A stretch of DNA of 64,000 nt. Source: Bacillota bacterium. Lineage in GTDB: Bacteria; Bacillota; Clostridia; Acetivibrionales; DTU013. The DNA lies in contig JAEZRE010000004.1 in the NCBI GenBank assembly GCA_023412915.1, positions 124,001-188,000 of the forward strand, written 5' to 3'. Positions 52,505-61,235 of the stretch are shown here, in pieces (the stretch's first letter is position 1; every line of letters starts with the position of its first letter). Below the pieces are notes generated by a model that searched no databases, was not told the DNA's origin, and saw nothing but the letters and a program-made list of their open reading frames with translations. The translations under genes and the position numbers were made by a program.

Positions 52505-53455
52505 TTATACCTTAAGCAATACTATTATTATCGATGTAAGACTCAGGCATATATTGACCAGGCACAAGAACATGACGGCCTGTTTGGGGTTCAGTCCCGC
52601 AGAGATCAGCCTGTAGTGCGCCTGACTCCTGTCGGCCTTGTAAAAAGGCTTTCCCTGTTGAAACCTTTTCAAAACGACAAATAAATTATCCAGTATCGGC
52701 ACGCCCAGCGCCAGGATCGGAACGAACAGCGACAGCACCGTGGCCTGCTTGAACGCGCCGTCGAGCGCAATTATACCGAGGATGAAGCCCATAAGGCCGG
52801 CGCCGGCGTCGCCCATGAATATTTTTGCAGGAGGCCTGTTATATTTAAGATACCCTAGCGCTACGCCTACAAGTATTATCGCCATCAATGCGGATTTTGG
52901 CTGGTTCTTCGCAAGTGCCGCTATGAACAGCGTCACGGCGGAGATGGTCGACAGGCTGCCCGCCAGACCGTCCAGCCCGTCTGAGAAATTGATCACGGTA
53001 ATTACGCCAAAAAGCCAGGTTACGGTCAATATGAACTGCAGCGGCACGGGTAGCGTTATATATGAATGATCGAACGGATTTGAAAAACCTGTGAAGACAA
53101 CACCCGAAAAATATGCGATCACAGCTGCGGACGACTGTACGAGGAACTTTGGAAAAGCCGGAAAGTCGAGACCGTGAGTCTTGTACCAGTCATCGACTAT
53201 GCCTATGCCCAGCACGAGTATGCAGCCGAATATTATACCGATGTTTCTTTTGGTGAAACCGCCAGAAAAAATAACGTAGGTACCTACAAAGCCTATAAAT
53301 ATACCTATGCTCGCCAGGTGCGGGGTGGGCTCCTTGTGTATCTTCCTCTCGGTGGGCCGGTCTACAAAGCCTATTTTCAGCGCAAGCTTCCTAAGCGGTG
53401 GTATCAGTAAATATACGCACGCAAAAGCGGACGCAAAGGCAAACAGATAGTTCAT
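52505..53455 (-). CDS. Undecaprenyl-phosphate GlcNAc-1-phosphate transferase (TagO/WecA-like)
   Basis: A 316-residue polytopic enzyme of the MraY/WecA family that transfers a sugar-1-phosphate from a UDP-sugar to undecaprenyl phosphate, starting wall polymer or surface glycan synthesis. Motifs are VDRPTERKIHKEPTPH, NFSDGLDGLAGS and FMGDAGAGLMGF. About ten membrane segments are visible. The ATG at 53455 follows GGGTGAG; an in-frame ATG at 53473 is less well placed. It may supply lipid-linked precursors for the LCP protein at 33830 or the GT-C protein at 13035; both links are inference. Confidence 0.92.
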   Translation of the reverse strand: MNYLFAFASAFACVYLLIPPLRKLALKIGFVDRPTERKIHKEPTPHLASIGIFIGFVGTYVIFSGGFTKRNIGIIFGCILVLGIGIVDDWYKTHGLDFPAFPKFLVQSSAAVIAYFSGVVFTGFSNPFDHSYITLPVPLQFILTVTWLFGVITVINFSDGLDGLAGSLSTISAVTLFIAALAKNQPKSALMAIILVGVALGYLKYNRPPAKIFMGDAGAGLMGFILGIIALDGAFKQATVLSLFVPILALGVPILDNLFVVLKRFQQGKPFYKADRSQAHYRLISAGLNPKQAVMFLCLVNICLSLTSIIIVLLKV

Positions 53456-53488
53456 AATTCTCACCCGTTTCATTTGTTATAGACATTC

Positions 53489-53536
53489 AAAACGGGACGT
53501 TCACTGTAATGTTGGTAATTACTGGACGTCCCGTTT
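53489..53536 (-). terminator. Terminator of the GntR gene
   Basis: AAACGGGACGT pairs with ACGTCCCGTTT over 11 bp; the loop contains further TAAT/ATTA pairing. On the minus strand TTTTGAATGTC follows. Confidence 0.8.
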
Positions 53537-53574
53537 CCTATTATATCACAATATTTATTAATAAAAAGTTAAAA

Positions 53575-54315
53575 CTATTTGCTGTTCTCAAACACGAGCT
53601 GGCTCTTGTCAGCGCGGTATTTAGCCACTATATACTCCACAAGCTGGCCGCTTTTGGAATAGAGCAGATTTTCGATCCTGATTAGCGGATGCCCTGTTTG
53701 AACTTGCAAGTATTGAGCTTCCGACTGGTCCGTATAAACCACCTCAAGCGTACTGCGCGTTTTTACAGGCAGAAGCGGGTACTTTCCCCTGAGTATGTCA
53801 TATGAGGGCTTTTTGGCCTTTATGTCTTCAATTATCTCAGGAAACAGCTGAAGCGGTATGTATGAAGTATTGTATGATAAAATACTGTTTCTTTCCGTCG
53901 TTATAAATTTGATTTCAGCGAATGCCGTATCCTGGGCACGGCCCTGTAAACCGAATGCATTTTCGAGACAGGGTGCGTCACCAAGCTTGATAGCACGTAT
54001 TGACAATATGTTGTGCTGACCTGGATCCTGGCTGTCCAGAATGGAATCCGTAAAGCCGCTGAAGTTCTTAATGTCTACTTTGGTCTTCGCCTTGGCGACA
54101 AAGGTCCCCTTCCCTTTTTCCTTGTAAAGATAACCATTGTTCGTCAATTCGCTTATGGCCTGGCGCACGGTTGGACGGCTTATGTCGTATTGCTCGCAAA
54201 GCTCCTGTTCGGAAGGTATTTTGGACTGTTCGTGAAATTCTCCCGATTCTATCTTCTCAATGATCAGATGCTTAAGCTGGCTATATAAAGGTACGTTGCT
54301 GTATTTATTAATCAC
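53575..54315 (-). CDS. GntR/HutC-family regulator with UTRA domain
   Basis: A 246-residue transcription factor. The N-terminal winged helix (IPSEQELCEQYDISRPTVRQ) is followed by a UTRA ligand-binding domain (residues about 90-240; ENLLYSKSGQLVEYIVAKYR). The start is GTG at 54315, 6 bases after GGAGG; a longer in-frame ATG start would run through that site. UTRA regulators respond to sugar phosphates or amino-acid-like effectors. Its target is not clear: purB and the TagO-like gene flank it. AT-rich direct repeats upstream are candidate operators. Confidence 0.9.
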   Translation of the reverse strand: MINKYSNVPLYSQLKHLIIEKIESGEFHEQSKIPSEQELCEQYDISRPTVRQAISELTNNGYLYKEKGKGTFVAKAKTKVDIKNFSGFTDSILDSQDPGQHNILSIRAIKLGDAPCLENAFGLQGRAQDTAFAEIKFITTERNSILSYNTSYIPLQLFPEIIEDIKAKKPSYDILRGKYPLLPVKTRSTLEVVYTDQSEAQYLQVQTGHPLIRIENLLYSKSGQLVEYIVAKYRADKSQLVFENSK

Positions 54316-54365
54316 TGCAAACCTCCACATATTTAGTAAACATAGCAGCACATAATTACATCATT

Positions 54366-54420
54366 ACTAATTCTATATGATAAAATTATGCAATTCAACA
54401 TAATTCTATATAATTTTGCA
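54366..54420. promoter_or_regulatory. AT-rich repeats upstream of the GntR gene
   Basis: TAATTCTATAT occurs at 54368-54378 and 54401-54411, 33 bp apart, with AAAATTATG/CATAATT between them. They lie in the GntR promoter region and may be its operator. Confidence 0.35.
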
Positions 54421-54465
54421 ACCTTATTTTCGGCAATTTTTACAAAGGAGAATTTGCCGAGCCGC

Positions 54466-54510
54466 AAAAAAGCAGATTCGAAAGGCTTGGTAACACCCGA
54501 CGAACCTGCT
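54466..54510 (-). terminator. purB terminator
   Basis: On the minus strand AGCAGGTTCG pairs with CGAATCTGCT (one G-T) and a TTTTTT run follows immediately. Confidence 0.85.
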
Positions 54511-54538
54511 CGTTAAAGCTCCGAAAATTTTTATATTG

Positions 54539-55966
54539 TCACACCTTCAGTTCCACATGAACCTCGCCTGTTTTGGCATTCCTTATTTTCGGGCTGACTT
54601 CATTCTCGATAAATTCGGTAACCTGTTCAGCGGAGCGCCCAATGTAATTTGAAGGCTCCATAACGTTCAATATCTCTTCCCTGCTCAAACCGAACATCGG
54701 ATCGTTGGCAATACGGTCCACAAGGTCGTTCTTCAAGCCGTAGACCTTGACCTGTTTGCCAGCCTCCATGGAATGCACGCGGATCCTTTCGTGCAGCTCC
54801 TGCCGGTCCCCTCCCCTTTTTACGGCTTCCATCATTATATTCTCGGTTGCCATGAACGGGAGTTCGTCAAGCACATGCTTTTCGATGACCTTCGGATACA
54901 CTACGAGCCCGCCCGCAATGTTGATATATATGTTCAGAATCGCATCGACGGCGAGAAAGGCTTCCGGTACGCTGATGCGCTTGTTTGCCGAATCGTCGAG
55001 CGTACGTTCGAACCATTGGGTAGCGGCGGTTATTGCCGGGTTGAGCGCATCGACTATAACGTATCTGGCCAAAGAGTCAATGCGTTCCGCGCGCATAGGG
55101 TTTCTCTTGTATGCCATCGCGGAAGAACCTATCTGCTTTTCCTCAAAAGGCTCCTCGAGTTCCTTCATGCTTTGCAGCAACCGCATGTCGTAACTGAACT
55201 TGCTTGCGCTCTGGGCAATGCCGGCCAGTACGTTCAAGACCCTGCTGTCCTGCTTTCTGGTATATGTCTGGCCCGATACCGGGTAAACACTGTCAAAGCC
55301 CATTTTTTCGGCAATCAGCTTATCCAGCTTTCTCACTTTCTCGCTGTCGTTGTCGAAAAGCTCCATAAAACTGGCCTGGGTTCCGGTAGTACCTTTGCTT
55401 CCGAGCAATTTCATATTTGAAAGGATGTATTCGACGTCGTCGAGGTCTATGAGAAGATCCTGCAACCAGAGACATGCCCTCTTACCCACGGTTACGAGCT
55501 GCGCCGGCTGGAAATGCGTAAACCCGAGCGTAGGCAGGCTCCTGTATTTCATTGCGAAATCCGAAAGCTTTTCAATAGCAGCCACGAGCTTCTGTCTGAT
55601 CAATTCCAGCGCGTCATGCATTATGATAATGTCAGTATTATCGCCTACATAACACGAGGTTGCACCGAGATGGATTATGCCCCTGGCCTTTGGACACTGT
55701 TCGCCGTATGCGTGCACGTGAGCCATGACGTCGTGGCGCACTTCTTTTTCCTTTTGTTCCGCCGTTTCATAATTGATATCGTCTTTGAACTGCCGCAGCT
55801 CTTCGAGCTGTTCATCGGTAATATTGAGTCCAAGCTCCTTTTCAGCCTCTGCAAGCGCTATCCAGAGCCTTCTCCAGGTCCGGAACTTCCTGTCCGGGGA
55901 GAACAGCTCCTGCATTTCGCCACTGGCGTATCTTGCGTTAAAAGGGCTTTCATATGTATTTCTCAA
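54539..55966 (-). CDS. purB: Adenylosuccinate lyase PurB
   Basis: A 475-residue fumarase-superfamily lyase that releases fumarate from SAICAR and adenylosuccinate in purine synthesis. The signature [16 protein letters not shown] carries the mobile catalytic-serine loop; one residue differs from the usual [24 protein letters not shown] and [13 protein letters not shown] are the other active-site blocks. It is encoded alone, away from other pur genes. Length is that of the longer, metazoan/Bacteroides-like subgroup rather than the 430-residue Bacillus enzyme. Confidence 0.95.
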   Translation of the reverse strand: MRNTYESPFNARYASGEMQELFSPDRKFRTWRRLWIALAEAEKELGLNITDEQLEELRQFKDDINYETAEQKEKEVRHDVMAHVHAYGEQCPKARGIIHLGATSCYVGDNTDIIIMHDALELIRQKLVAAIEKLSDFAMKYRSLPTLGFTHFQPAQLVTVGKRACLWLQDLLIDLDDVEYILSNMKLLGSKGTTGTQASFMELFDNDSEKVRKLDKLIAEKMGFDSVYPVSGQTYTRKQDSRVLNVLAGIAQSASKFSYDMRLLQSMKELEEPFEEKQIGSSAMAYKRNPMRAERIDSLARYVIVDALNPAITAATQWFERTLDDSANKRISVPEAFLAVDAILNIYINIAGGLVVYPKVIEKHVLDELPFMATENIMMEAVKRGGDRQELHERIRVHSMEAGKQVKVYGLKNDLVDRIANDPMFGLSREEILNVMEPSNYIGRSAEQVTEFIENEVSPKIRNAKTGEVHVELKV

Positions 55967-56180
55967 CTACAGCACCTCCGGTATCTGCTTCTGTTTACAC
56001 ATTTTTATTATATCTTTCGTATCCTTAAAAATCTACTTTATTCTTCCCGAAAAGCCCGACAAAAAAAGCGCGGGATTTGTGCAATCCCGCCAGATACTTA
56101 TAAATATGAAGTTTGGTATCATCCCGAAGGATGTCTCACCCAGAATGATTATAATATTGCCAAATCGCCGATGCAAGTGT

Positions 56181-57461
56181 TTATTGCAGCAGCTTTTTGA
56201 TAGACACTATCTGAACACAGGTACAAAGCAGTTCCATGGCTGTTTTCAGCTCGGTAAGCGGAGGCAGTGTCGGGGCGATCCTTATGTTCCGGTCCTGCGG
56301 ATCCTTTCCGTAAGGATAGGTCGAACCTGCCGGAGTGAGGACCACACCTGCGTCAGCAGCCATTTTTATCGTTGCCGCAGCGCAGCCGGGCATAGTGTTG
56401 AAGCTGATGAAATAGCCTCCGTTCGGCTTGTTCCAGGTTGCTATGTTCTTGCCGCCAAGCTCTGCTTCAAGCAGATCGAGCACCATGCCGAACTTGGGTC
56501 TGAGTATCGCGGCCTGCTTTTTCATTTGAGCATTGATACCGTCAATATTCTTCAGGAAATGAACGTGCCTCAGCTGATTGAGCTTATCCGGACCGATGGT
56601 TTTTACAGCCAGCAGCTTCCTGATCTGCGCGAGGTTCTTCTCGCTGGCTGCCATCATCGCAATGCCGGCGCCGGGGAAGGTAATCTTCGAGGTGGATGCA
56701 AAAACGAAAACTCTTTCCGGGTTTCCGGCGTTCTTGCAGGCTTCCATCATATTCTTAAGGTGATCGGGGCTGTCTGACAGATGGTGCACGACATAAGCGT
56801 TATCCCAGAAGATCCTGAAGTCGTTCGCAGCGGTCTTCATAGAAGCGAGCCTGTCGACAACCTCGTCTGAGTAGGTTATTCCGTCGGGATTGCTGTATTT
56901 GGGAGTACACCAGATACCCTTGACGGACTCGTCGCTTGCCGCCAGCTTCTCGACTGCATCCATGTCGGGTCCGTCGCTTTTCATATCAACGGTTATCATT
57001 TCTATGCCGAAGAGCTCGGTTATGGCAAAATGCCTGTCATATCCCGGGCTCGGGCAGATAAACCTGACCTTGGGCAGTTTGTTCCAGGGTGTTTTGCTGT
57101 CGCAAACGCCGAAATTCATGGCTCTGTCTATAGCGTCATACATCATGCTGAGACTTGAATTGTCGCCTAGTATGATCTCTTTTGGACTCACCTCGAGCAG
57201 CTGCGCGAAAAGCTCCTTGGCCTCGGGGATTCCGTCCGTCAGTCCATAATTGCGCGCATCCATACCGTTGGAGAGCTTGCAGCTATCTTCAGGTCCGGGG
57301 AATGCAAGCATTTCCATGGATAAATCCAACTGATCCGCTCCAGGCCTTCCCCTGGACATATCCAGTTTTAAATTTTCAGATACAAAACCTGCATATTTTT
57401 CATTTAAGGAAACGAGCCTTTTGTTGAGCTCTTCCGTGGTGAGCTTGGTAAAATCTATCAT
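56181..57461 (-). CDS. PLP aminotransferase of the AspT/Aminotran_MocR type
   Basis: A 426-residue fold-type I aminotransferase. ICPSPGYDRHFAITELFGIEM, WCTPKYSNPDGI and the PLP-lysine region FASTSKITFPGAGIAMM fit the actinobacterial-type aspartate aminotransferase subgroup (Corynebacterium AspT). The likely reaction is aspartate plus 2-oxoglutarate to oxaloacetate plus glutamate. The start at 57461 follows GGGGG by 8 bases; an in-frame ATG 15 bases upstream overlaps that site. It is followed by a single-gene gap before purB and is probably transcribed alone. Confidence 0.88.
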   Translation of the reverse strand: MIDFTKLTTEELNKRLVSLNEKYAGFVSENLKLDMSRGRPGADQLDLSMEMLAFPGPEDSCKLSNGMDARNYGLTDGIPEAKELFAQLLEVSPKEIILGDNSSLSMMYDAIDRAMNFGVCDSKTPWNKLPKVRFICPSPGYDRHFAITELFGIEMITVDMKSDGPDMDAVEKLAASDESVKGIWCTPKYSNPDGITYSDEVVDRLASMKTAANDFRIFWDNAYVVHHLSDSPDHLKNMMEACKNAGNPERVFVFASTSKITFPGAGIAMMAASEKNLAQIRKLLAVKTIGPDKLNQLRHVHFLKNIDGINAQMKKQAAILRPKFGMVLDLLEAELGGKNIATWNKPNGGYFISFNTMPGCAAATIKMAADAGVVLTPAGSTYPYGKDPQDRNIRIAPTLPPLTELKTAMELLCTCVQIVSIKKLLQ

Positions 57462-57575
57462 CAAAGCAACCCCCATTATGACTACGTTGTTGTTATTTTA
57501 ATATATTTATATCGATTTTGCAAGTCATGAGTGCTAAAATTTCAAAAAAAATAATAATAAAATAAATAATAAAAA

Positions 57576-57604
57576 AATAATGCAGGATACAGACCTGCAT
57601 TATT
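57576..57604 (-). terminator. Terminator downstream of the M19 dipeptidase gene
   Basis: AATAATGCAGG pairs perfectly with CCTGCATTATT over 11 bp; on the minus strand TTTTTATTATTT follows. The surrounding 57477-57666 gap is A/T-rich with no frame of note. Confidence 0.88.
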
Positions 57605-57666
57605 CATTTTGTAATAAAATTGTATTCAAGATATGTTAAAAATGATATTAGAAATAAGGCGTGATA

Positions 57667-58602
57667 TTATTTCAGAACGTGCCTCAGCACTCTCATTAAA
57701 TTCATACCCGCAAACTTTTCTATGAAGCTTTGGCTGTAATTGAGCCGTGCTAACTGTTCAAAAAGCACCGGGAGCAGGTGTGCGCTGTCAAGTCCGTCAG
57801 GAGCCGATTCGATACCGTCGTAATCGGTGCCTATGCCGATATGGTCCTCTCCTACGACCGAGCATATATATTCTATATGTCTTAGGACATCATCCATTGT
57901 AGCCTTGGGAGAATTGTTGAGGAAATGGGTGTAAAAGTTTATGCCGATTACTCCTCCGTTGTTTTTTATTGCCAGTAACTGCGAATCCCTCAGGTTCCTC
58001 GGGTGGTCGCAAACGGCCCTGGCGTTCGAATGAGATGCGATGACGGGCTTGGTGACAAGAGCCATGACGTCGTTGAAGCTGGCCTCGCAAAGGTGCGAAA
58101 CGTCCACAAGCATGCCGATACGTTCCATTTCGGATACCACCTGCCGTCCGAATTCGGAAAGTCCTCCGCCATTGGTTTCTTCGGCGCCATCGGCCAGCAG
58201 GTTCCTATGGTTCCACGCTAGCAGCATGCTTCTGACCCCGAGCCTGTACAATTGCCTCAGGACTGATAATTCACCGTTCAGGCACTCACCGCCTTCTATC
58301 GAGAGCAGAGCGGCAATCTTTCCGTCCAAAATAGCCTTGTCAATATCCTGCGCATCAATACATACCTTGATTTTATCGGGGTACTTTTCTTCGGCCAGAT
58401 AAACCTGGTCGATAATAGATAATACTTTCGTCAATTCAATGTTCCTGAACTGTACGGGATATGCGAAGGCAGCGAAGAATTGCAGCCTGTCACGCGTATC
58501 GCAAAGCTTTTTAAGGTTCAGTTGAAATTCATTTTCATAAAAATCGGCGCCGGACTCCTGCACGGATAGCGCCGTATCGCAATGTGCGTCAGCTATAAGC
58601 AT
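57667..58602 (-). CDS. Membrane dipeptidase (peptidase M19)
   Basis: A 311-residue binuclear-zinc dipeptidase. Zinc ligands lie in DAHCDT, LSIEGGECL, VDVSHLCEASF and ASHSNARAVCDHPRN. Family members hydrolyse many L-D and L-L dipeptides and can serve in wall-peptide or scavenging pathways. There is no signal peptide, so it is cytosolic. Its ATG overlaps the stop of the upstream yraN gene (TGATG), which ties it to the rplS-yraN operon. Confidence 0.93.
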   Translation of the reverse strand: MLIADAHCDTALSVQESGADFYENEFQLNLKKLCDTRDRLQFFAAFAYPVQFRNIELTKVLSIIDQVYLAEEKYPDKIKVCIDAQDIDKAILDGKIAALLSIEGGECLNGELSVLRQLYRLGVRSMLLAWNHRNLLADGAEETNGGGLSEFGRQVVSEMERIGMLVDVSHLCEASFNDVMALVTKPVIASHSNARAVCDHPRNLRDSQLLAIKNNGGVIGINFYTHFLNNSPKATMDDVLRHIEYICSVVGEDHIGIGTDYDGIESAPDGLDSAHLLPVLFEQLARLNYSQSFIEKFAGMNLMRVLRHVLK

Positions 58603-58970
58603 CAGAAAGCACTCCTTATAAGATTAATATCTTGCAGAACGAACTTGTCATTTACTATTTTACCCATAACTTCAACTATATCAAAGCGCATGTTCTGCTC
58701 CCCCAGGTTTCTGGATTTGATATAAGACCACGCGAGAGAGCGTATCTTCTGTCTTTTTGCATATCCGACGGCCTCGGCCGGAGTACCGAAAAGGTTGCCG
58801 GTCCTTGTCTTGACCTCGATAAAGCAAATATATTCTTTTTCAGCCGCAATGATGTCTACTTCTCCGAACCTGCCGGATCTGAAATTTCTCTCGAGTATAC
58901 TGAAGCCGTCCCTGGCCAGGTAATCGGCAGCCAGCTGTTCGCCCACGCCGCCGAATTCTCTTTTATTCAT
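58602..58970 (-). CDS. yraN: YraN-family (UPF0102) endonuclease-like protein
   Basis: A 122-residue protein of the YraN family, a restriction-endonuclease-like fold. GEQLAADYLARDGFSILERN and the GEVDIIA-x-EKEYICFIEVKTRT core carry the D-ExK-type residues. Its role is uncertain, possibly nucleic-acid processing. The ATG at 58970 follows AGGGGAG by 7 bases and overlaps the upstream FlhB-like gene by 8 bases; the stop overlaps the dipeptidase start. The whole chain is therefore coupled. Confidence 0.92.
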   Translation of the reverse strand: MNKREFGGVGEQLAADYLARDGFSILERNFRSGRFGEVDIIAAEKEYICFIEVKTRTGNLFGTPAEAVGYAKRQKIRSLAWSYIKSRNLGEQNMRFDIVEVMGKIVNDKFVLQDINLIRSAF

Positions 58971-59262
58971 TGCTTTCTCCCCTTGCTTGGAGCCTGCTGT
59001 AGGAATCATCAAGGCTGTTTACGAATACGAGGACCTGTGCGATGACCTCGTACAGCTCGCGGGGTATTTCGTCGCCTACGTGCAGGTAATTCAGAGTATG
59101 GGCAAGCTTTGAGTCCTCATATAAAGGCACGTCGTTCTCCTTTGCCTTTTGCACGATCCTTTCAGCGACTTCGCCTTTGCCAAGAGCAACTATCTCGGGG
59201 GCGCCACCCTTTTCGGGATCATACCTGAGCGCGGCCGCCTCTTTTATTTTTTTTCTGTCCAT
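58963..59262 (-). CDS. ylqH: YlqH-like small protein homologous to the FlhB C-terminal domain
   Basis: A 99-residue protein matching the cytosolic C-terminal domain of FlhB/YscU-type export proteins (YDPEKGGAPEIVALGKGEVAE, VPLYEDSKLAHTLNYLHVGD). It has no membrane part, and the autocleavage NPTH motif is absent, so it does not work like FlhB itself. It lies next to a FliK-like gene as in Bacillus ylqG-ylqH, and its function is unknown. It overlaps yraN by 8 bases. Confidence 0.88.
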   Translation of the reverse strand: MDRKKIKEAAALRYDPEKGGAPEIVALGKGEVAERIVQKAKENDVPLYEDSKLAHTLNYLHVGDEIPRELYEVIAQVLVFVNSLDDSYSRLQARGESNE

Positions 59263-59302
59263 AATTCAGCACCTGCCCCCTTCGCAATAGTCTTTCAATT
59301 AG

Positions 59303-61222
59303 CTAAATACGGAAATCCACCCTGCCCATATAGCCCTGTTCCATTTCCTTCAGAAGTCTTTCCTGTTTTATGGGAGTAGCAGGTTCATCGATCACTTTGA
59401 ACCTGATGCCGGTCAGTTTGTAGCCGAGCTCTGAAAGGCCGTTGTAAAGCTCCTTTGTATATTCCTTTATATAATCGTTTATTTCCTGCTTTTCAGTCCT
59501 CAATTGTATGCCGATATTCCTGCCCTTCAGATCGATAAGCGTTTCGACCCTCCCGAGGTTTTCGGTGTCCAGCGCTATGAACATAACAGTATTCTGTGGG
59601 TCTATCTGCTTTTTGTTTTTATGCTTTTTCATTACGTAAAGCTCGGCAGTCGTGCTGCTGTCCGAGATTTTGACTGGGATCTGATAATACAAAAGGCCGC
59701 CTGTGTTTAGCTGATCGATCAGCTTTATGGTATCGCTGAGCATATTTGCCGCGTTGGAAATGATATCCGCTTTTGCTCCCTGCAGTTCTGCCGCATGCAC
59801 GGCCGCCTTTACGGCGTCGAGCCTTTTGTCGAGGTCTTTGTACAGTTTGTCGACCTCAAGCTCCGATGCGAGCTTGTCCGAATCGGAGCCGACAAATACT
59901 CCGTTGACTGCCTCATTCATTTTTGAAAGAGCGTCGGGGGTTGATCGGACTCCTGCCTGACTGTCGAAAGCGTCATCTGAAGACGGAGCGCCGGCTGCCG
60001 CATACCGGCCGTTAACCGGGGTTTTCGGGGAAACGCTTTCAGATGATCCTTCAGATATGTTTTCTGCAGATACAATGAATGCCGCTTTGTTTCCCGCGTT
60101 TTCTGCATGGCCCGCTTTTCCGGACGCAGCAAGTCTCTCGGTTGAACCGGTAAAGATGTTGCCACCCGAATTGTCAACTCCCTGCGCATATTCCGACGAT
60201 TTGCCGGAAAGGCCTTTGCCGTGAGTCTGCCCGGGATTGGGTCCAACATTGCCGGTTCGCGTATTTACAGCGTCAGCTAATTGGTCCGAAGCCTCGCCAG
60301 GGGCATTCATACCAGCTTTACCGCCGCTGGCTGATGTTTGTTGCGTTTGCGATTTTATATCGACGTCCGATGATTGGCTGCCCGACACTATAACAGCCGG
60401 ATTTCCGTCAGAATCGGTACGGGCGGCGGACGATCCTGACGCTTGTGATGTTGTTTGATTTGTCGTCCGGCCTGATGTATCGATTGAAGCCTGGCTTGAT
60501 GCCGGGCCTGGAGTCTGGCTTGAAATCCGGCCTGCTGCCTGGCTGCCGGTTGTTCCGGAATCGCCGGAGGATCGCCCTTGTAAAGCCTGCGGAGCATTAT
60601 CCGCATTCTTCGAGGCAGCCGCTCCTTCCGAGGCATTGCCCGGAGCTTGTTCGATTGCGTTCCGCAGTTCGACAAGAAGTCTTCCGAGTTTCAGTTCGCC
60701 GTTCAGGAGTTTATTGGCTAGGCTTGAATCGAGCTGATTGCCGTCAATATTTTTGGTAGAAAGAAAAACAGCTTTGTCGGCTGTCAGGTCTTTTACTGTC
60801 TCCATCAACTTCAAAGCCTTGTCGATAGAATCCCTGGTCACAGGTTGTCCCGTTTTCATCAGTTCGGCGGCGACTTCCATGTTTTTACCGTCAGGTTTGA
60901 GCTTTAAGGCTTCAAGGATATTTTTAAGGATGTCGGGCTTTATCTGGAACCTGTTGTTAATGTCCTTTACCGTCTCGAGAATAAGGGTGCCCTCGGACTT
61001 TGAGGCAACGCTCAGAGTTATGGTCTGTCCGACTTTTGCGTTGAGCTTTTCAGAAAGCTTTGCCTTCATCACGGTGCCGTCAAAAAGCCTCAGAACGGCT
61101 TCGTCGGATGAGAGCTCCAGGACTTTAGCCTTTATCACATCACCCGCGTCGAGCCGGCTCATAAGATCGCCGACATTGGCATTAACAGCTGCACTGCTTT
61201 TTGATGCTCCGTCTATTCGCAT
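59303..61222 (-). CDS. YlqG-like protein with FliK-type C-terminus
   Basis: A 639-residue protein. The N-terminus (about 1-190) has a beta domain (GDVIKAKVLELSSDEAVLRL) and helices. Residues about 200-440 are a Ser/Gly/Ala/Gln/Asp/Thr-rich low-complexity region with short repeats such as GTTGSQAAG, SSQTPGPASSQ and GRTTNQTTSQ. The C-terminus (about 500-639) is like the hook-length-control domain of FliK (VETLIDLKGRNIGIQLRTE). The synteny rplS-rbgA-rnhB-ylqG-ylqH supports YlqG. The ATG at 61222 lies 6 bases after GGAG; a TTG at 61234 would overlap that site. Function is unknown, and there are no flagellar genes nearby. Confidence 0.8.
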   Translation of the reverse strand: MRIDGASKSSAAVNANVGDLMSRLDAGDVIKAKVLELSSDEAVLRLFDGTVMKAKLSEKLNAKVGQTITLSVASKSEGTLILETVKDINNRFQIKPDILKNILEALKLKPDGKNMEVAAELMKTGQPVTRDSIDKALKLMETVKDLTADKAVFLSTKNIDGNQLDSSLANKLLNGELKLGRLLVELRNAIEQAPGNASEGAAASKNADNAPQALQGRSSGDSGTTGSQAAGRISSQTPGPASSQASIDTSGRTTNQTTSQASGSSAARTDSDGNPAVIVSGSQSSDVDIKSQTQQTSASGGKAGMNAPGEASDQLADAVNTRTGNVGPNPGQTHGKGLSGKSSEYAQGVDNSGGNIFTGSTERLAASGKAGHAENAGNKAAFIVSAENISEGSSESVSPKTPVNGRYAAAGAPSSDDAFDSQAGVRSTPDALSKMNEAVNGVFVGSDSDKLASELEVDKLYKDLDKRLDAVKAAVHAAELQGAKADIISNAANMLSDTIKLIDQLNTGGLLYYQIPVKISDSSTTAELYVMKKHKNKKQIDPQNTVMFIALDTENLGRVETLIDLKGRNIGIQLRTEKQEINDYIKEYTKELYNGLSELGYKLTGIRFKVIDEPATPIKQERLLKEMEQGYMGRVDFRI

Positions 61223-61235
61223 ACGAGGCTCCAAA

